A stretch of 19,304 bases of DNA from CAYXWH01 sp964468755 (GCA_964468755.1 CAYXWH010000036.1:1-19304), one strand, 5' to 3'; shown: positions 1 through 8,351, counted from the first letter of the stretch. Made by a program: numbers and translations. The notes: generated by a model not told the origin, from the sequence alone.

Positions 1-71
<71 letters not shown>

Positions 72-72
72 T

Positions 73-861
73 CTATTTCTGGCTCAGTGTCGAGCCACCG
101 GAAACAGTAACCTTGCCAAGGGTTGGACTGCCCGAATAGCTGAGCTTGGAAGCGCCGCTCAGATCAATATCAAGTTGCCCGCTCACATTGACCGTGGCTC
201 GACTCGCCCCGCTTAGCTCAACTTCGGCGTTATTCACCCCGAAATCAGACAATTCCATGGTACTGGCGCCGGATGCTTCGGCAATGATGTCCTCAGCCGA
301 ACCTTTCAGGTCCACACCGCTGGCACCGGATACCTCCAGCTCAGTGTTTTGTATTTGGATACTACCGGATACCTTGCTGGCACCGGATACATTGAATTCG
401 CTATCACCGGCACTGATATCGTTCAGTTCCAGAGAGCTGGCTCCCGATATGTCCAGTGAAAGCGGCTGTGCCGAACCGAATCCATTCATCTTTCCCCGGG
501 ATGCACCGGACAGCTCCAGGCTGCGCAACTCGGGCATGGTTACGGTCGCCCGCTGAGTGGTCGAAACATAAGCATAGCCAGGCTTGAGACCTATTTGCAG
601 GGTATCGCCCCGCTGTCGAACATCAAGAAACTCCATAATATTATCGTCAGCACTAATAGTGACTGAAAAAGAGTCCGCGCGGGATATTTCCGCCTCAAAA
701 GCATGGCTTACCTCAAGCTTGTTGAAATCGCGGTACTCCATTTCTCGGGTCAAGACGTTTCCCGAGCCGGTTACCACCGTTCCGACCGTACAGCCTGCCG
801 CCAGACCACCCAGTCCGGCGAGCAGCATCAGGGTAACGATTACAGTGGTTATCTTGCCCAT
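73..861 (-). CDS. GIN-domain (DUF2807) lipoprotein
   Basis: A 262-residue putative lipoprotein. The N-terminus is a signal peptide (MGK followed by a hydrophobic stretch) ending in the lipobox LAAGC, so Cys24 would be lipidated and the protein held at the outer face of the membrane. The rest matches the GIN domain (DUF2807 family): a repetitive beta-rich fold with about eight turns marked by SGAS or SGGS (LSGAS, ISGAS, VSGAS and so on), as expected for a right-handed beta-helix. No enzymatic residues are evident and the cellular role is unknown. I chose the ATG at 861 because an AGGAGG lies 7 nt upstream; an in-frame GTG 30 nt further up has no ribosome site. The gene is monocistronic here, with its own candidate promoter at 935-963. 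The stop almost touches the converging tRNA-Ser gene. Confidence 0.85.
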   Translation of the reverse strand: MGKITTVIVTLMLLAGLGGLAAGCTVGTVVTGSGNVLTREMEYRDFNKLEVSHAFEAEISRADSFSVTISADDNIMEFLDVRQRGDTLQIGLKPGYAYVSTTQRATVTMPELRSLELSGASRGKMNGFGSAQPLSLDISGASSLELNDISAGDSEFNVSGASKVSGSIQIQNTELEVSGASGVDLKGSAEDIIAEASGASTMELSDFGVNNAEVELSGASRATVNVSGQLDIDLSGASKLSYSGSPTLGKVTVSGGSTLSQK

Positions 862-926
862 CCGCCTACCTCCTGTTGTATAGTGCTCCACCTACGGCTC
901 TGGTATTTCACTGTCTCAGACTTCTC

Positions 927-941
927 TTAAACTCAGTTTAA
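927..941. promoter_or_regulatory. 15-nt perfect palindrome, possible operator
   Basis: TTAAACT-C-AGTTTAA has two 7-bp arms around one central base. It overlaps the candidate -10 box of the lipoprotein gene, which is where a repressor would act. It is AT-rich and lacks a U-run, so it is not terminator-like. No regulator gene is nearby, so the link is inference. Confidence 0.35.
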
Positions 942-963
942 TAAAATAATGTACCTGAAACAA
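935..963 (-). promoter_or_regulatory. Candidate promoter of the GIN lipoprotein gene
   Basis: On the minus strand, TTGTTT (963-958) and TAAACT (940-935) are separated by 17 nt. The fit to sigma70 is moderate. The -10 box lies inside the perfect palindrome at 927-941. Confidence 0.35.
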
Positions 964-997
964 GTCACGGAATAAACAATAATTGATAATATTAGTG

Positions 998-1030
998 ACC
1001 CCGGGTATTTTTGTCAAGCAGGCCCGGGGT
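998..1030. repeat. 8-bp inverted repeat between the lipoprotein and dprA promoters
   Basis: ACCCCGGG (998-1005) and CCCGGGGT (1023-1030) are perfect inverse complements with a 17-nt loop containing a short T-run. The repeat sits between the two divergent candidate promoters. It could be an operator or a weak hairpin; nothing decides between them. Confidence 0.3.
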
Positions 1031-1053
1031 GAGGTATGTAAACAACCCGTCAA

Positions 1054-1083
1054 TTGTTAACCCCGTTATCTCTATGCTAGAAT
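1054..1083 (+). promoter_or_regulatory. dprA operon promoter, probably leaderless
   Basis: TTGTTA (1054-1059), an 18-nt spacer and TAGAAT (1078-1083) form a good sigma70-type promoter. The expected transcription start, near 1090, is only about 3 nt before the TTG start codon at 1093, and no Shine-Dalgarno sequence is visible, so the mRNA would be leaderless. A 6-bp dyad, ATGCTA-GAA-TAGCAT (1074-1088), overlaps the -10 box. Confidence 0.55.
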
Positions 1084-1092
1084 AGCATTGCT

Positions 1093-2217
1093 TTGAAAAC
1101 GGATAACGATATTAAATATCGGGTTGGTTTTAATCTCATCCACGGCATCGGGCGGGTGAAACTGACCCAGATGGAAAACTATTTTAGTCGACTTGAGGAT
1201 GCCTGGCAGGCGCCTGCCGTAGAGCTGAAACGTGCCGGTCTGGACAGCAATTCGGCGCGAACTATTGTCTGCCGACGCCCGGAGATATCACTTGACGCGG
1301 AAATGGAAAAGCTGGAGAGATTCGGCGTGCAGGCAATCAGCTATCACGACCCGGCATACCCGGCTCGACTCAGGGAAATATATGACTACCCGCCCCTGAT
1401 TTATGTGAGGGGTTCACTGTTGCCGGAGGACGAATGGTGTCTGGCGGTAGTCGGCACCCGCCGGGCTTCGGTCTATGGTCGCCAGGTGACCGAAGAAATG
1501 GTGACCGATCTTATACCGAACCGGATTACTGTTGCCAGCGGTCTGGCGAAAGGGGTAGACACCATCGCTCACCGGAGCGCCTTGGCTGCCGGTGGCAGAA
1601 CGATTGCCGTATTCGCCAGCGGACTTGATATTGTTTATCCTGCGGAAAATACCGAGCTGGCACGACGCATTATTCAGCAGGGAGCCCTTATCAGTGAGTA
1701 TCCCCTGGGTACCAAGCCCAGAGCCGAGTACTTCCCCAGGCGTAACCGAATCATGAGCGGAATGAGTCTCGGTGTTCTGGTTACCGAAGCTGGAGAGACC
1801 AGTGGCGCCCTTATTACGGCCAATATGGCGCTGGAGCAGAACCGGGAGGTCTTCGCCATCCCGGGCAGTATTCTCTCGCCGGTAAGCCGGGGCACCAATA
1901 ACCTCATCAAGGAAGGAGCCAAGCTGGTGAACCGTTATACTGATATTTTGGAGGAACTGAACCTGATGTCGGTTGCCTGCCAGCTTGAAATGAAGGAGAT
2001 TATGCCTGCTTCTGATAACGAGTCGCAATTGATGAAGCATTTAAGCGCCGAGCCGCTTCATATCGACGAGATAAGTCATAGCAGCGGTTTACCGGCAGCA
2101 ACCGTGAGCAGTACGCTGGCCATGATGGAACTGAAAGGCTTGGTAAAACAGGTGGGAACGATGAACTACGTGCTGGCACGTGAAGCCAGAGAAGAATATC
2201 GGGTAAGAGTGGATTAG
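1093..2217 (+). CDS. dprA: DNA-processing protein DprA
   Basis: A 374-residue DprA/Smf protein. In transforming bacteria it binds incoming single-stranded DNA and loads RecA; in others it acts in recombination. An N-terminal helix-hairpin-helix region (about 10-60, with HGIGRVKL) precedes the Rossmann-like DprA domain (about 70-285). That domain shows GTRRAS (121-126), SGLAKGVD (149-156), FPRRNRIMSG (214-223), EAGETSGALIT (232-242), FAIPGS (254-259) and GTNNLIKEGA (267-276). A C-terminal winged helix (about 300-360) matches the DprA C-terminal domain. The TTG start is kept because residues just after it (KYRVGFNLIHGIG) match the usual DprA N-terminus. First gene of the unit, 5 nt before topA. 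Confidence 0.95.
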   Translation: MKTDNDIKYRVGFNLIHGIGRVKLTQMENYFSRLEDAWQAPAVELKRAGLDSNSARTIVCRRPEISLDAEMEKLERFGVQAISYHDPAYPARLREIYDYPPLIYVRGSLLPEDEWCLAVVGTRRASVYGRQVTEEMVTDLIPNRITVASGLAKGVDTIAHRSALAAGGRTIAVFASGLDIVYPAENTELARRIIQQGALISEYPLGTKPRAEYFPRRNRIMSGMSLGVLVTEAGETSGALITANMALEQNREVFAIPGSILSPVSRGTNNLIKEGAKLVNRYTDILEELNLMSVACQLEMKEIMPASDNESQLMKHLSAEPLHIDEISHSSGLPAATVSSTLAMMELKGLVKQVGTMNYVLAREAREEYRVRVD

Positions 2218-2222
2218 TTATC

Positions 2223-4313
2223 ATGAGTAAAAAACTGGTTATTGTGGAATCACCGGCCAAAGCGAAGACACTGGGTAAAATCCTGGGCAGAAGCTACCAG
2301 TTAAAAGCATCGCTGGGGCATATAAGGGATTTACCCCGAAGCCGGATAGGGGTTGATGTTGACAATAGTTTCAGCCCGAAATACGTTGTGCCCAAAGTAA
2401 AGACCAAACTGGTGAACGAGCTCAAGAAAGCGGTCAAAGATGCTACGGCTGTCTACCTGGCTACTGACCCCGACCGTGAAGGCGAAGCCATTGCCTGGCA
2501 TCTCACCGAAGTGACCCGGAATGATCATACAGTCTACCACCGGGTTACTTTCCATGAAATAACCGAAACCGCCGTTAAAGACGCGTTCCAGCACCCCCGT
2601 TCCATTGACATGCATTTAGTCAATGCTCAACAGGCGCGCCGTATTCTGGACAGGCTGGTCGGCTACAAATTAAGCCCGCTGCTATGGCAGAAAGTGAGAC
2701 GAGGTCTATCAGCCGGACGGGTACAGACGGTAGCGGTAAAGATACTCGTCGACCGTGAGCGGGAAATCCAGAAATTTACTCCGGTTGAATACTGGACTAT
2801 TGAAGCGGAGCTGGGCAAAAAGACGGAACAGGCTACCTTTAGAGCAACGCTGGCCGGCCTGATTGATGGCACCAAACTTGAGCTTCACCATGAACAGGAA
2901 GCCAGCCGGATTAAGCATGAACTGGAGCAGGCGCGCTATAGCGTGGCTAAAGTGGGCACCAGGAAAGCCGCTCGCCAGCCGGCGCCGCCCTTTATTACCA
3001 GCACCTTGCAGCAGGAAGCCTGGCGCAAGCTGCGCTTTACCGCCAAACACACCATGGTCATTGCCCAGCAACTGTATGAAGGTCTCTCGCTGGGAACCGA
3101 AGGTAGCGTCGGTCTGATTACCTACATGCGTACCGATTCTACCAGAGTCGCCGGTTTGGCAATAGAAGAAGCCCGGGAGTTTATAAAAGAAAAATATGGA
3201 GCTCAGTACCTCCCTACCAAGGCTCGTACGTTCGGCAGAAAAGTGCGGGGAGCGCAGGAGGCTCATGAAGCCATCCGACCCACCAGCGCCAGGAGAGAGC
3301 CGAATCAGATCAAGAAATACCTCAATGCCAACCAGTTCAAACTGTACGAACTTATCTGGAAACGGATGGTAGCCAGCCAGATGGCGGCGGCTATGTTTCA
3401 GAATATCTCGGCTGATATTGAAGCCAGAAACACCGACGCCGCTTATTTATTGAAGGCATCAAGCTCGGTTAATATCTTCCCTGGCTTTATCACCCTTTAC
3501 AGCGAAGGGAAAGATGAAGCCGTTGATGAGGCGAAGGGTTCTCTGCCTCAGCTGGTAAAGGGTGAACAGCTCAGGCTGGTAGACCTGTTTTCGGAGCAGC
3601 GGTTTACCCAGCCACCATCGCGTTTTACCGAAGCTACGCTCATAAAGGCGCTGGAGCAGTGGGGCATTGGCCGCCCCAGCACCTATGCTCCCATCCTTTC
3701 CACGATTCAGGAAAGGGAATATGTCACCAGGGAAAAAGGCAGTTTCCAGCCAACCGAACTGGGTATTCTGGTAACTGACCTGCTCACCCAGTATTTTCCG
3801 GAAATAGTAGACGTGAAATTTACCGCCTCGCTGGAAAACAAACTGGACACCATCGCCAACAAGAAAGCGAGCTGGCTGAAAATTGTACAGGCATTTTACA
3901 CACCATTTGCCCAAGATTTACAACATGCGTCACAACAGATAGAGAAAATCAAGATAGCCGATGAGATCACCGACGAGGTCTGCCCTGAATGCGGGAAACC
4001 CCTCGCCATTAAAACCGGGCGTTTCGGCAAATTCCTCGCCTGCACCGGCTATCCCGATTGTAAATACACCAAGTCCTACCAGGTCCGGCTCGGCATCAAT
4101 TGCCCGGAATGCGGCGGTGAGCTGGTACAGCGAAAGAGCAAGAAGAAGCGCATTTTCTATGGCTGCAGCAATTACCCGAAGTGCACCTTTGCCACTAATC
4201 GTAAGCCCCTGCCCGAGCCATGTCCGAAATGTGGCGGGCTGCTTACCCAGTATGGCCGGCAGCGTGCCAAGTGTGTCAAATGCGACTATACCGGACGGTT
4301 GGCACAGGACTAG
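2223..4313 (+). CDS. topA: DNA topoisomerase I (type IA)
   Basis: A 696-residue type IA topoisomerase that relaxes negative supercoils by transient single-strand cleavage. The TOPRIM domain occupies about 1-115, with Glu9 (VESPAKAK) and the DxDxE triad Asp82/Asp84/Glu86 that bind Mg2+. The catalytic tyrosine is Tyr301 in SVGLITYMRTDSTR. Three C-terminal Cys4 zinc-ribbon modules follow from about residue 585 (CPECGKPL, CPECGGEL and CPKCGGLL, each with a partner cysteine pair), fitting zinc-containing bacterial TopA. The length is normal for the three-finger form. The ATG lies 5 nt after the dprA stop with only a weak purine-rich ribosome site, so translational coupling is likely. The stop is 3 nt before the recombinase start. 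Confidence 0.97.
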   Translation: MSKKLVIVESPAKAKTLGKILGRSYQLKASLGHIRDLPRSRIGVDVDNSFSPKYVVPKVKTKLVNELKKAVKDATAVYLATDPDREGEAIAWHLTEVTRNDHTVYHRVTFHEITETAVKDAFQHPRSIDMHLVNAQQARRILDRLVGYKLSPLLWQKVRRGLSAGRVQTVAVKILVDREREIQKFTPVEYWTIEAELGKKTEQATFRATLAGLIDGTKLELHHEQEASRIKHELEQARYSVAKVGTRKAARQPAPPFITSTLQQEAWRKLRFTAKHTMVIAQQLYEGLSLGTEGSVGLITYMRTDSTRVAGLAIEEAREFIKEKYGAQYLPTKARTFGRKVRGAQEAHEAIRPTSARREPNQIKKYLNANQFKLYELIWKRMVASQMAAAMFQNISADIEARNTDAAYLLKASSSVNIFPGFITLYSEGKDEAVDEAKGSLPQLVKGEQLRLVDLFSEQRFTQPPSRFTEATLIKALEQWGIGRPSTYAPILSTIQEREYVTREKGSFQPTELGILVTDLLTQYFPEIVDVKFTASLENKLDTIANKKASWLKIVQAFYTPFAQDLQHASQQIEKIKIADEITDEVCPECGKPLAIKTGRFGKFLACTGYPDCKYTKSYQVRLGINCPECGGELVQRKSKKKRIFYGCSNYPKCTFATNRKPLPEPCPKCGGLLTQYGRQRAKCVKCDYTGRLAQD

Positions 4314-4316
4314 GCT

Positions 4317-5252
4317 ATGCAAGATGCCTTTGACGAGCTATTTGACCGGTTTATGAACTACCTTCGAGCCGAACGTAATGCCTCAATCCATACCGTTGGC
4401 ACCTACGCTTATGCTCTGCAGGAGTTTTTTCATTTCCTCAGGGAGAAAAGGATAGCCTCACCGGCGCAGGTTGACCGGAATACCTGGCGCCGCTATATGT
4501 CCCGTCTCACTGCACAGCGTTTCGCCAAAACAAGTATTAACTGCAAGCAATCGGCGGTGCGTTCGTTCTACCGTTACCTGGAGCGGGAGAGTCTGGTGCC
4601 CGCCAATCCACTCAGGAAGGCACCCTCTCCCAAGCTGGATAGACGCCTGCCGGGGTTTCTCACCGTAGACGAGACGGTAAAGCTGCTCCAGGCTCCTGAC
4701 TTATCCCGTCCGGTAGGTAGGCGAGACCGGGCTCTCCTCGAATTGCTTTATGCCTCCGGACTGAGAGTGAGCGAACTGGTAAGTCTTGACCTTGAGAGGG
4801 TCAACTTTTTTACCAATGAAATAAGAGTCTGGGGAAAAGGGGCTAAGGAACGGGTGGTCCTTATGGGTAAGCCGGCGGCGGAGGCACTGCACCACTACAT
4901 CCAGCATGGCCGGCCCAAACTCCTGGGTAATCGTCAAAACCAGGCACTGTTTCTCAATCAATATGGAGGTCGTCTTCCGGCGCGAAGAGTGCAGAAAATA
5001 CTGGAGAAATATTCCCGGCATATCGATAAAAAGGTACATCCTCACCTGCTGCGCCATACCTTCGCCACTCACTTACTTGATGGTGGTGCCGATTTACGGG
5101 TTGTCCAGGAACTACTGGGGCACGCCCAGCTTGCCTCTACCCAGATTTATACGCACGTAACCCGCAGCCAGGCGCGCAAGGTATACCTTGCCGCCCATCC
5201 CCTGGCACGCCGGCAAAGAAAGAATGAGCAAAAACAGCAACCGAATCAATAA
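4317..5252 (+). CDS. xer: Tyrosine recombinase XerC/XerD
   Basis: A 311-residue tyrosine recombinase of the Xer type, which resolves chromosome dimers at dif. The N-terminal SAM-like core-binding domain is at about 5-95 and the catalytic domain at about 112-295. All six active-site residues are present: Arg150 (ASGLRVSEL), Lys174 (GKGAKER), His243 and Arg246 (HPHLLRHTFATHLL), His269 (LLGHAQLASTQIYTH) and the nucleophile Tyr278. Position after topA matches Xer genes of Gram-positive and Chloroflexota chromosomes, and no phage genes are nearby, so a housekeeping role is likelier than an integrase. I cannot tell XerC from XerD without alignment. The last 29 nt overlap the next gene. Confidence 0.9.
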   Translation: MQDAFDELFDRFMNYLRAERNASIHTVGTYAYALQEFFHFLREKRIASPAQVDRNTWRRYMSRLTAQRFAKTSINCKQSAVRSFYRYLERESLVPANPLRKAPSPKLDRRLPGFLTVDETVKLLQAPDLSRPVGRRDRALLELLYASGLRVSELVSLDLERVNFFTNEIRVWGKGAKERVVLMGKPAAEALHHYIQHGRPKLLGNRQNQALFLNQYGGRLPARRVQKILEKYSRHIDKKVHPHLLRHTFATHLLDGGADLRVVQELLGHAQLASTQIYTHVTRSQARKVYLAAHPLARRQRKNEQKQQPNQ

Positions 5253-6315
5253 ACTGCGTCAGAAGCTTGCCGAAAATGGACTCGATGCGGTGCTTATCTC
5301 CCAGCCGGAGAATAGATATTACCTTTCCGGCTTCACCGGCTCCGCCGGCTTTCTGCTCATCAGCCAGACGCAAGCAGTCCTTGCCGTTGATTTTCGCTAC
5401 CTTGAGCAAGCCGGTTTACAGGCACCGGACTTTCGCATTTTCCAGATAAAAAATGGCCTTAACTCGTGGTTCCCCGCGCTCGTTTCCGGAATGCACCTGA
5501 AATCCCTTGGGTTTGAATCCGGTAATATTACCGTCGCGGCGTACCATGAGCTAACCAGGATTCTAGAAGAGGGTAAATCCGGGATCAGCCTCGTTCCCAC
5601 CACTGAACTGGTCGAATCACTGAGGGCAATAAAGGAACCGGAGGAGATTGAGCGTATTACCAGAGCCGCCGAAATAAGCGACGCCGCCTCCGATTACATC
5701 GAGTCGGTAGTCCATACCGGATTGAGTGAGCAGGCAATCGCCTGGGAACTGGAAAAATTCATGCGCGAGCAGGGCAGCCAGGCACTCCCGTTTGAGATTA
5801 TTGTAGCGTCGGGCCCCAATTCCGCCCTGCCTCATGCCAGACCGTCCTCCCGTACGGTAAAAGAAGGCGAGCCGATAGTGATTGATATCGGAGCCAGGGT
5901 TGACGGTTATGCCAGTGACCTTTCCCGTACCATCTGTATTGGTGCCGATGACACCTTTAACAAGATATATAGGGTAGTGCTTGACGCCCAGCTAGCCGCT
6001 CTGTCTATAATAGAAGAAGGAATCACCGGCGACCAGGCGGATGGTGCCGCTAGAACGGTGATTCAAAAGGCGGGGTACGGAGAGTCCTTTGGGCATGCCC
6101 TGGGACATGGGGTGGGACTGGCGCCTCATGAAAGCCCCAGGCTGGGCCCCGGGTCAGAGAATCCGCTTCGTTCCGGAATGGTGTTTACCATTGAACCGGG
6201 TATCTACCTTCCCGACTGGGGAGGTGTCAGGATTGAGGACCTGGTAACCATCGAAAACGGAAGAGTAAAACTGATTTCAAAAGCGAGGAAATTATACTAT
6301 GATAAACGGCAGTGA
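5224..6315 (+). CDS. M24 family metallopeptidase (Xaa-Pro aminopeptidase/dipeptidase-like)
   Basis: A 363-residue cytosolic creatinase/prolidase-family peptidase. The N-terminal domain (about 1-130, with AVLISQPENRYYLSGFTGS) is typical of the family. The pita-bread domain carries the dinuclear metal ligands Asp221, Asp232, His295, Glu324 and Glu338, in IDIGARVDGYASDLSRT, HALGHGVGL, FTIEPGIY and GVRIEDL. It probably removes residues next to proline. I prefer the ATG at 5224 because homologues start close to this point; an upstream in-frame start at 5188 would lie deep in xer. The start overlaps xer by 29 nt and the stop overlaps efp by 17 nt, a coupled arrangement often seen for these two genes. 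Aminopeptidase or dipeptidase specificity cannot be decided by eye. Confidence 0.9.
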   Translation: MSKNSNRINKLRQKLAENGLDAVLISQPENRYYLSGFTGSAGFLLISQTQAVLAVDFRYLEQAGLQAPDFRIFQIKNGLNSWFPALVSGMHLKSLGFESGNITVAAYHELTRILEEGKSGISLVPTTELVESLRAIKEPEEIERITRAAEISDAASDYIESVVHTGLSEQAIAWELEKFMREQGSQALPFEIIVASGPNSALPHARPSSRTVKEGEPIVIDIGARVDGYASDLSRTICIGADDTFNKIYRVVLDAQLAALSIIEEGITGDQADGAARTVIQKAGYGESFGHALGHGVGLAPHESPRLGPGSENPLRSGMVFTIEPGIYLPDWGGVRIEDLVTIENGRVKLISKARKLYYDKRQ

Positions 6316-6856
6316 ACTGAGAAGGGGAGTCGTTATTGAGCTGGATGGCAAGCTTTACCAGGTGGTCGAATACCAGCATGTTAAAATGAAAAGAACGGCT
6401 CTGGCACGGGTCAAGCTGCGTGACATCAGTGGCGGCCATACTGTAGAACGCACCTTTCAGTCTGACGATAAGCTGGTCCGGGCGCGTATGGACACCCGGC
6501 AAATGCAGTACCTTTACCAGGACGGAGACCTCTATTACTTCATGGACCAGGAAAACTTTGAACAGATACCGCTTAATTCCAGCCAGCTAAGTGACGCCCT
6601 TAACTATTTAAAGGAAGGAATATCAGTCGATGTATCTACCTATAAGGGTGAGATTATCGGCGTCGACATGCCCATCACCGTCGAACTCAAAGTGGTTGAT
6701 ACCGAGCCTGGCTTTAAAGGCGATACCGCTACCGGTGGCACAAAACCAGCCACGCTGGAAACGGGATTAATCGTTCAAGTTCCACTGTTTGTCAATGAAG
6801 GAGATGTCATCAAGGTTGACACTCGCACCGGTAGCTATCTGGAAAGAGCAGGCTAG
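6299..6856 (+). CDS. efp: Elongation factor P
   Basis: A 185-residue EF-P, which binds between the ribosomal P and E sites and relieves stalling at polyproline. The KOW-like N-terminal domain (about 1-65), the OB domain (about 70-130, with QYLYQDGDLYYFMD) and the C-terminal OB domain (about 131-185, with GDTATGGTKPATLETG and FVNEGDVIKVDTRTGSY) are all present. The oddity is the tip loop that faces the tRNA. Instead of the common V-K-PGKG-x-A it reads V29-region KMKRTALARVKL, one residue shorter and without proline or glycines; Lys31 would be the nearest counterpart of the modified lysine. No EF-P modification enzyme is encoded nearby. The start overlaps the peptidase gene by 17 nt. Confidence 0.95.
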   Translation: MINGSELRRGVVIELDGKLYQVVEYQHVKMKRTALARVKLRDISGGHTVERTFQSDDKLVRARMDTRQMQYLYQDGDLYYFMDQENFEQIPLNSSQLSDALNYLKEGISVDVSTYKGEIIGVDMPITVELKVVDTEPGFKGDTATGGTKPATLETGLIVQVPLFVNEGDVIKVDTRTGSYLERAG

Positions 6857-6867
6857 GACAGAATAAA

Positions 6868-7512
6868 GTGCTGAAAGCTGACCTTCATATTCATACTGAA
6901 TATTCCATGGACTGTCAAACCCCACTGGATATGATTATCGATAGGTGCGTGGAACTGGGCATAAACTGCATCGCCGTGTCTGACCACGGTACTGCCGAGG
7001 GCGCCTTGAAAATGCAGACCATGGCTCCGTTTACGGTCATTGTCGCCGAGGAAATACTCACCCATGATGGTGAAATAATGGGCATGTTTCTCAAGGAGAC
7101 AATACCCAGCCACCTTTCACCTGAAGAGACTATTGACCGCATCCGTGCACAGGGGGGACTGGTCTGCATCCCGCATCCGTTTGACCCCTTCCGCGGCTCC
7201 GCCTTTGGCAGTCATATAGATGGAATAATCGACCATATTGATGTTATCGAAGTTTATAATTCGCGAAGCCCGCTTAAACGAAGTTCTCAAAAAGCCCGGC
7301 AGTTTGCCGAGAAGCATGGATTTGCCCGGAGTGCCGGCAGTGACGCTCATACCGTTCATGAAATCGGCAATGCCTACGTGCAGATGCCGGAATTCAGTGA
7401 CAAAGAGGGCTTCCTCCGTGCATTGAACCAGGGTACAATTCATGGTCGAAAGAGCAGTCTTTTCCGCCACTTTAACAGTACCTGGGCAAAAATAAAAAAT
7501 CATACCGGGTGA
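6868..7512 (+). CDS. PHP-domain metal-dependent phosphoesterase
   Basis: A 214-residue stand-alone PHP domain, a trinuclear-metal phosphoesterase fold. The motifs are in order: DLHIHTEYSMD (His7, His9, Asp15), AVSDHGT (Asp39, His40), the AEE motif (Glu61), IPHPFD (His103) and SAGSDAH (Asp159, His161). Relatives include TrpH/YciV-type nucleases and histidinol phosphatases. The substrate is unknown; a 3'-5' nucleotide or RNA phosphoesterase is possible but not shown. The GTG start at 6868 follows an AGGA (6855-6858) that overlaps the efp stop. The gene is 11 nt after efp and 6 nt before the formyltransferase, so it belongs to the same unit. Confidence 0.85.
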   Translation: MLKADLHIHTEYSMDCQTPLDMIIDRCVELGINCIAVSDHGTAEGALKMQTMAPFTVIVAEEILTHDGEIMGMFLKETIPSHLSPEETIDRIRAQGGLVCIPHPFDPFRGSAFGSHIDGIIDHIDVIEVYNSRSPLKRSSQKARQFAEKHGFARSAGSDAHTVHEIGNAYVQMPEFSDKEGFLRALNQGTIHGRKSSLFRHFNSTWAKIKNHTG

Positions 7513-7518
7513 TATGCT

Positions 7519-8343
7519 ATGTATAAGTTGGGCTGGTTTTCCACGGGAAGGGGTGAGGGTTCCCGGGGGCTTCTCAGGGCGATACATGACGCTATAAGCT
7601 CGGGAGAAATTAACGCCGGGATAGAGTTTGTCTTTTGCAGTCGGGAGCGTGGCGAAACCGACGCTACCGATATATTTCTCGACATGGTCAACGACTACCA
7701 CCTGCCTCTGGTCAGTTTATCCTATCGAAAATTCAAATCCGGACGGCACGATGCCGATGACGAGGGTAATCTGTCGCCATGGCGAATCGACTACGACCGG
7801 GAAGTAATGAAGCATCTGCGGGGATTCCGGCCTGACCTGTGCGTGCTGGCAGGATACATGTTGATTGTGGGACCGGAGATGTGCCGGGACTATGACATGA
7901 TTAACCTTCACCCGGCGGCTCCGGGCGGACCCAAAGGGACCTTCCAGCAGGTAATCTGGCAGCTCATTGAGAACGAAGCGGAACGGACCGGGGTAATGAT
8001 GCATCTGGTAACGCCGGAACTGGATGAAGGACCGCCGGTATCCTATTGCACCTTCCCTATCAGGGGAGGACCGTTTGATGACTTCTGGCGGGACATGGAC
8101 AAACACTCAGTGGAAGAAGTTAAAAAGACCCGGGGTCAACAGAATGAGCTGTTTCGAGCCATCAGGAAACACGGCTATGCGAGGGAACTTCCGTTGATAA
8201 TCGAAACTATCCGGGCCTTTAGCGAGGCGAAAATCAGGGTAACCCCGGATAAAAAGCTGGTCAATGCTGATGGCAACCCTATTAAAGGCTATGACCTGAC
8301 TGCTGAAGTCGACCGAATAGTAAAAGGGGCGTTATCAGAGTAA
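7519..8343 (+). CDS. Formyltransferase-fold protein (PurN-like), substrate unknown
   Basis: A 274-residue protein. Residues 1-180 resemble the formyl transferase N-terminal domain, as in glycinamide ribonucleotide and methionyl-tRNA formyltransferases. The catalytic Asn-His-Asp set looks intact: Asn129 and His131 in INLHPAAPGG and Asp169 in HLVTPELDEGPPV, so 10-formyltetrahydrofolate-dependent transfer is plausible. It differs from ordinary PurN in having HPAAPGG instead of the usual HPSLLP and a tail of about 90 residues beyond the usual end. A second PurN or a dedicated enzyme are both possible, so I give no symbol. It is the last gene of the dprA unit, and its TAA stop lies in the 3' arm of the terminator hairpin. 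Confidence 0.75.
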   Translation: MYKLGWFSTGRGEGSRGLLRAIHDAISSGEINAGIEFVFCSRERGETDATDIFLDMVNDYHLPLVSLSYRKFKSGRHDADDEGNLSPWRIDYDREVMKHLRGFRPDLCVLAGYMLIVGPEMCRDYDMINLHPAAPGGPKGTFQQVIWQLIENEAERTGVMMHLVTPELDEGPPVSYCTFPIRGGPFDDFWRDMDKHSVEEVKKTRGQQNELFRAIRKHGYARELPLIIETIRAFSEAKIRVTPDKKLVNADGNPIKGYDLTAEVDRIVKGALSE

Positions 8344-8351
8344 CGCCCCTT
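8324..8351. terminator. Bidirectional rho-independent terminator
   Basis: A perfect 11-bp stem, AAGGGGCGTTA/TAACGCCCCTT, closes a TCAGAG loop. It lies between the converging dprA and aspS units. In the minus direction the stem is followed by a TTTT run, and in the plus direction by ACTTCTTTA, so it is probably stronger for the aspS-tig-clpP transcript. The plus-strand gene stops inside the stem. Confidence 0.85.

Noticed and set aside
73..861. DNA-level repeat array in the lipoprotein gene
   Set aside because: The periodicity is at the protein level (SGAS beta-helix turns). The DNA copies are too diverged to be a recent tandem array.
4317..5252. Integron or phage integrase
   Set aside because: No integron-specific insertion is evident, and the gene lies in a housekeeping unit after topA without attachment repeats.
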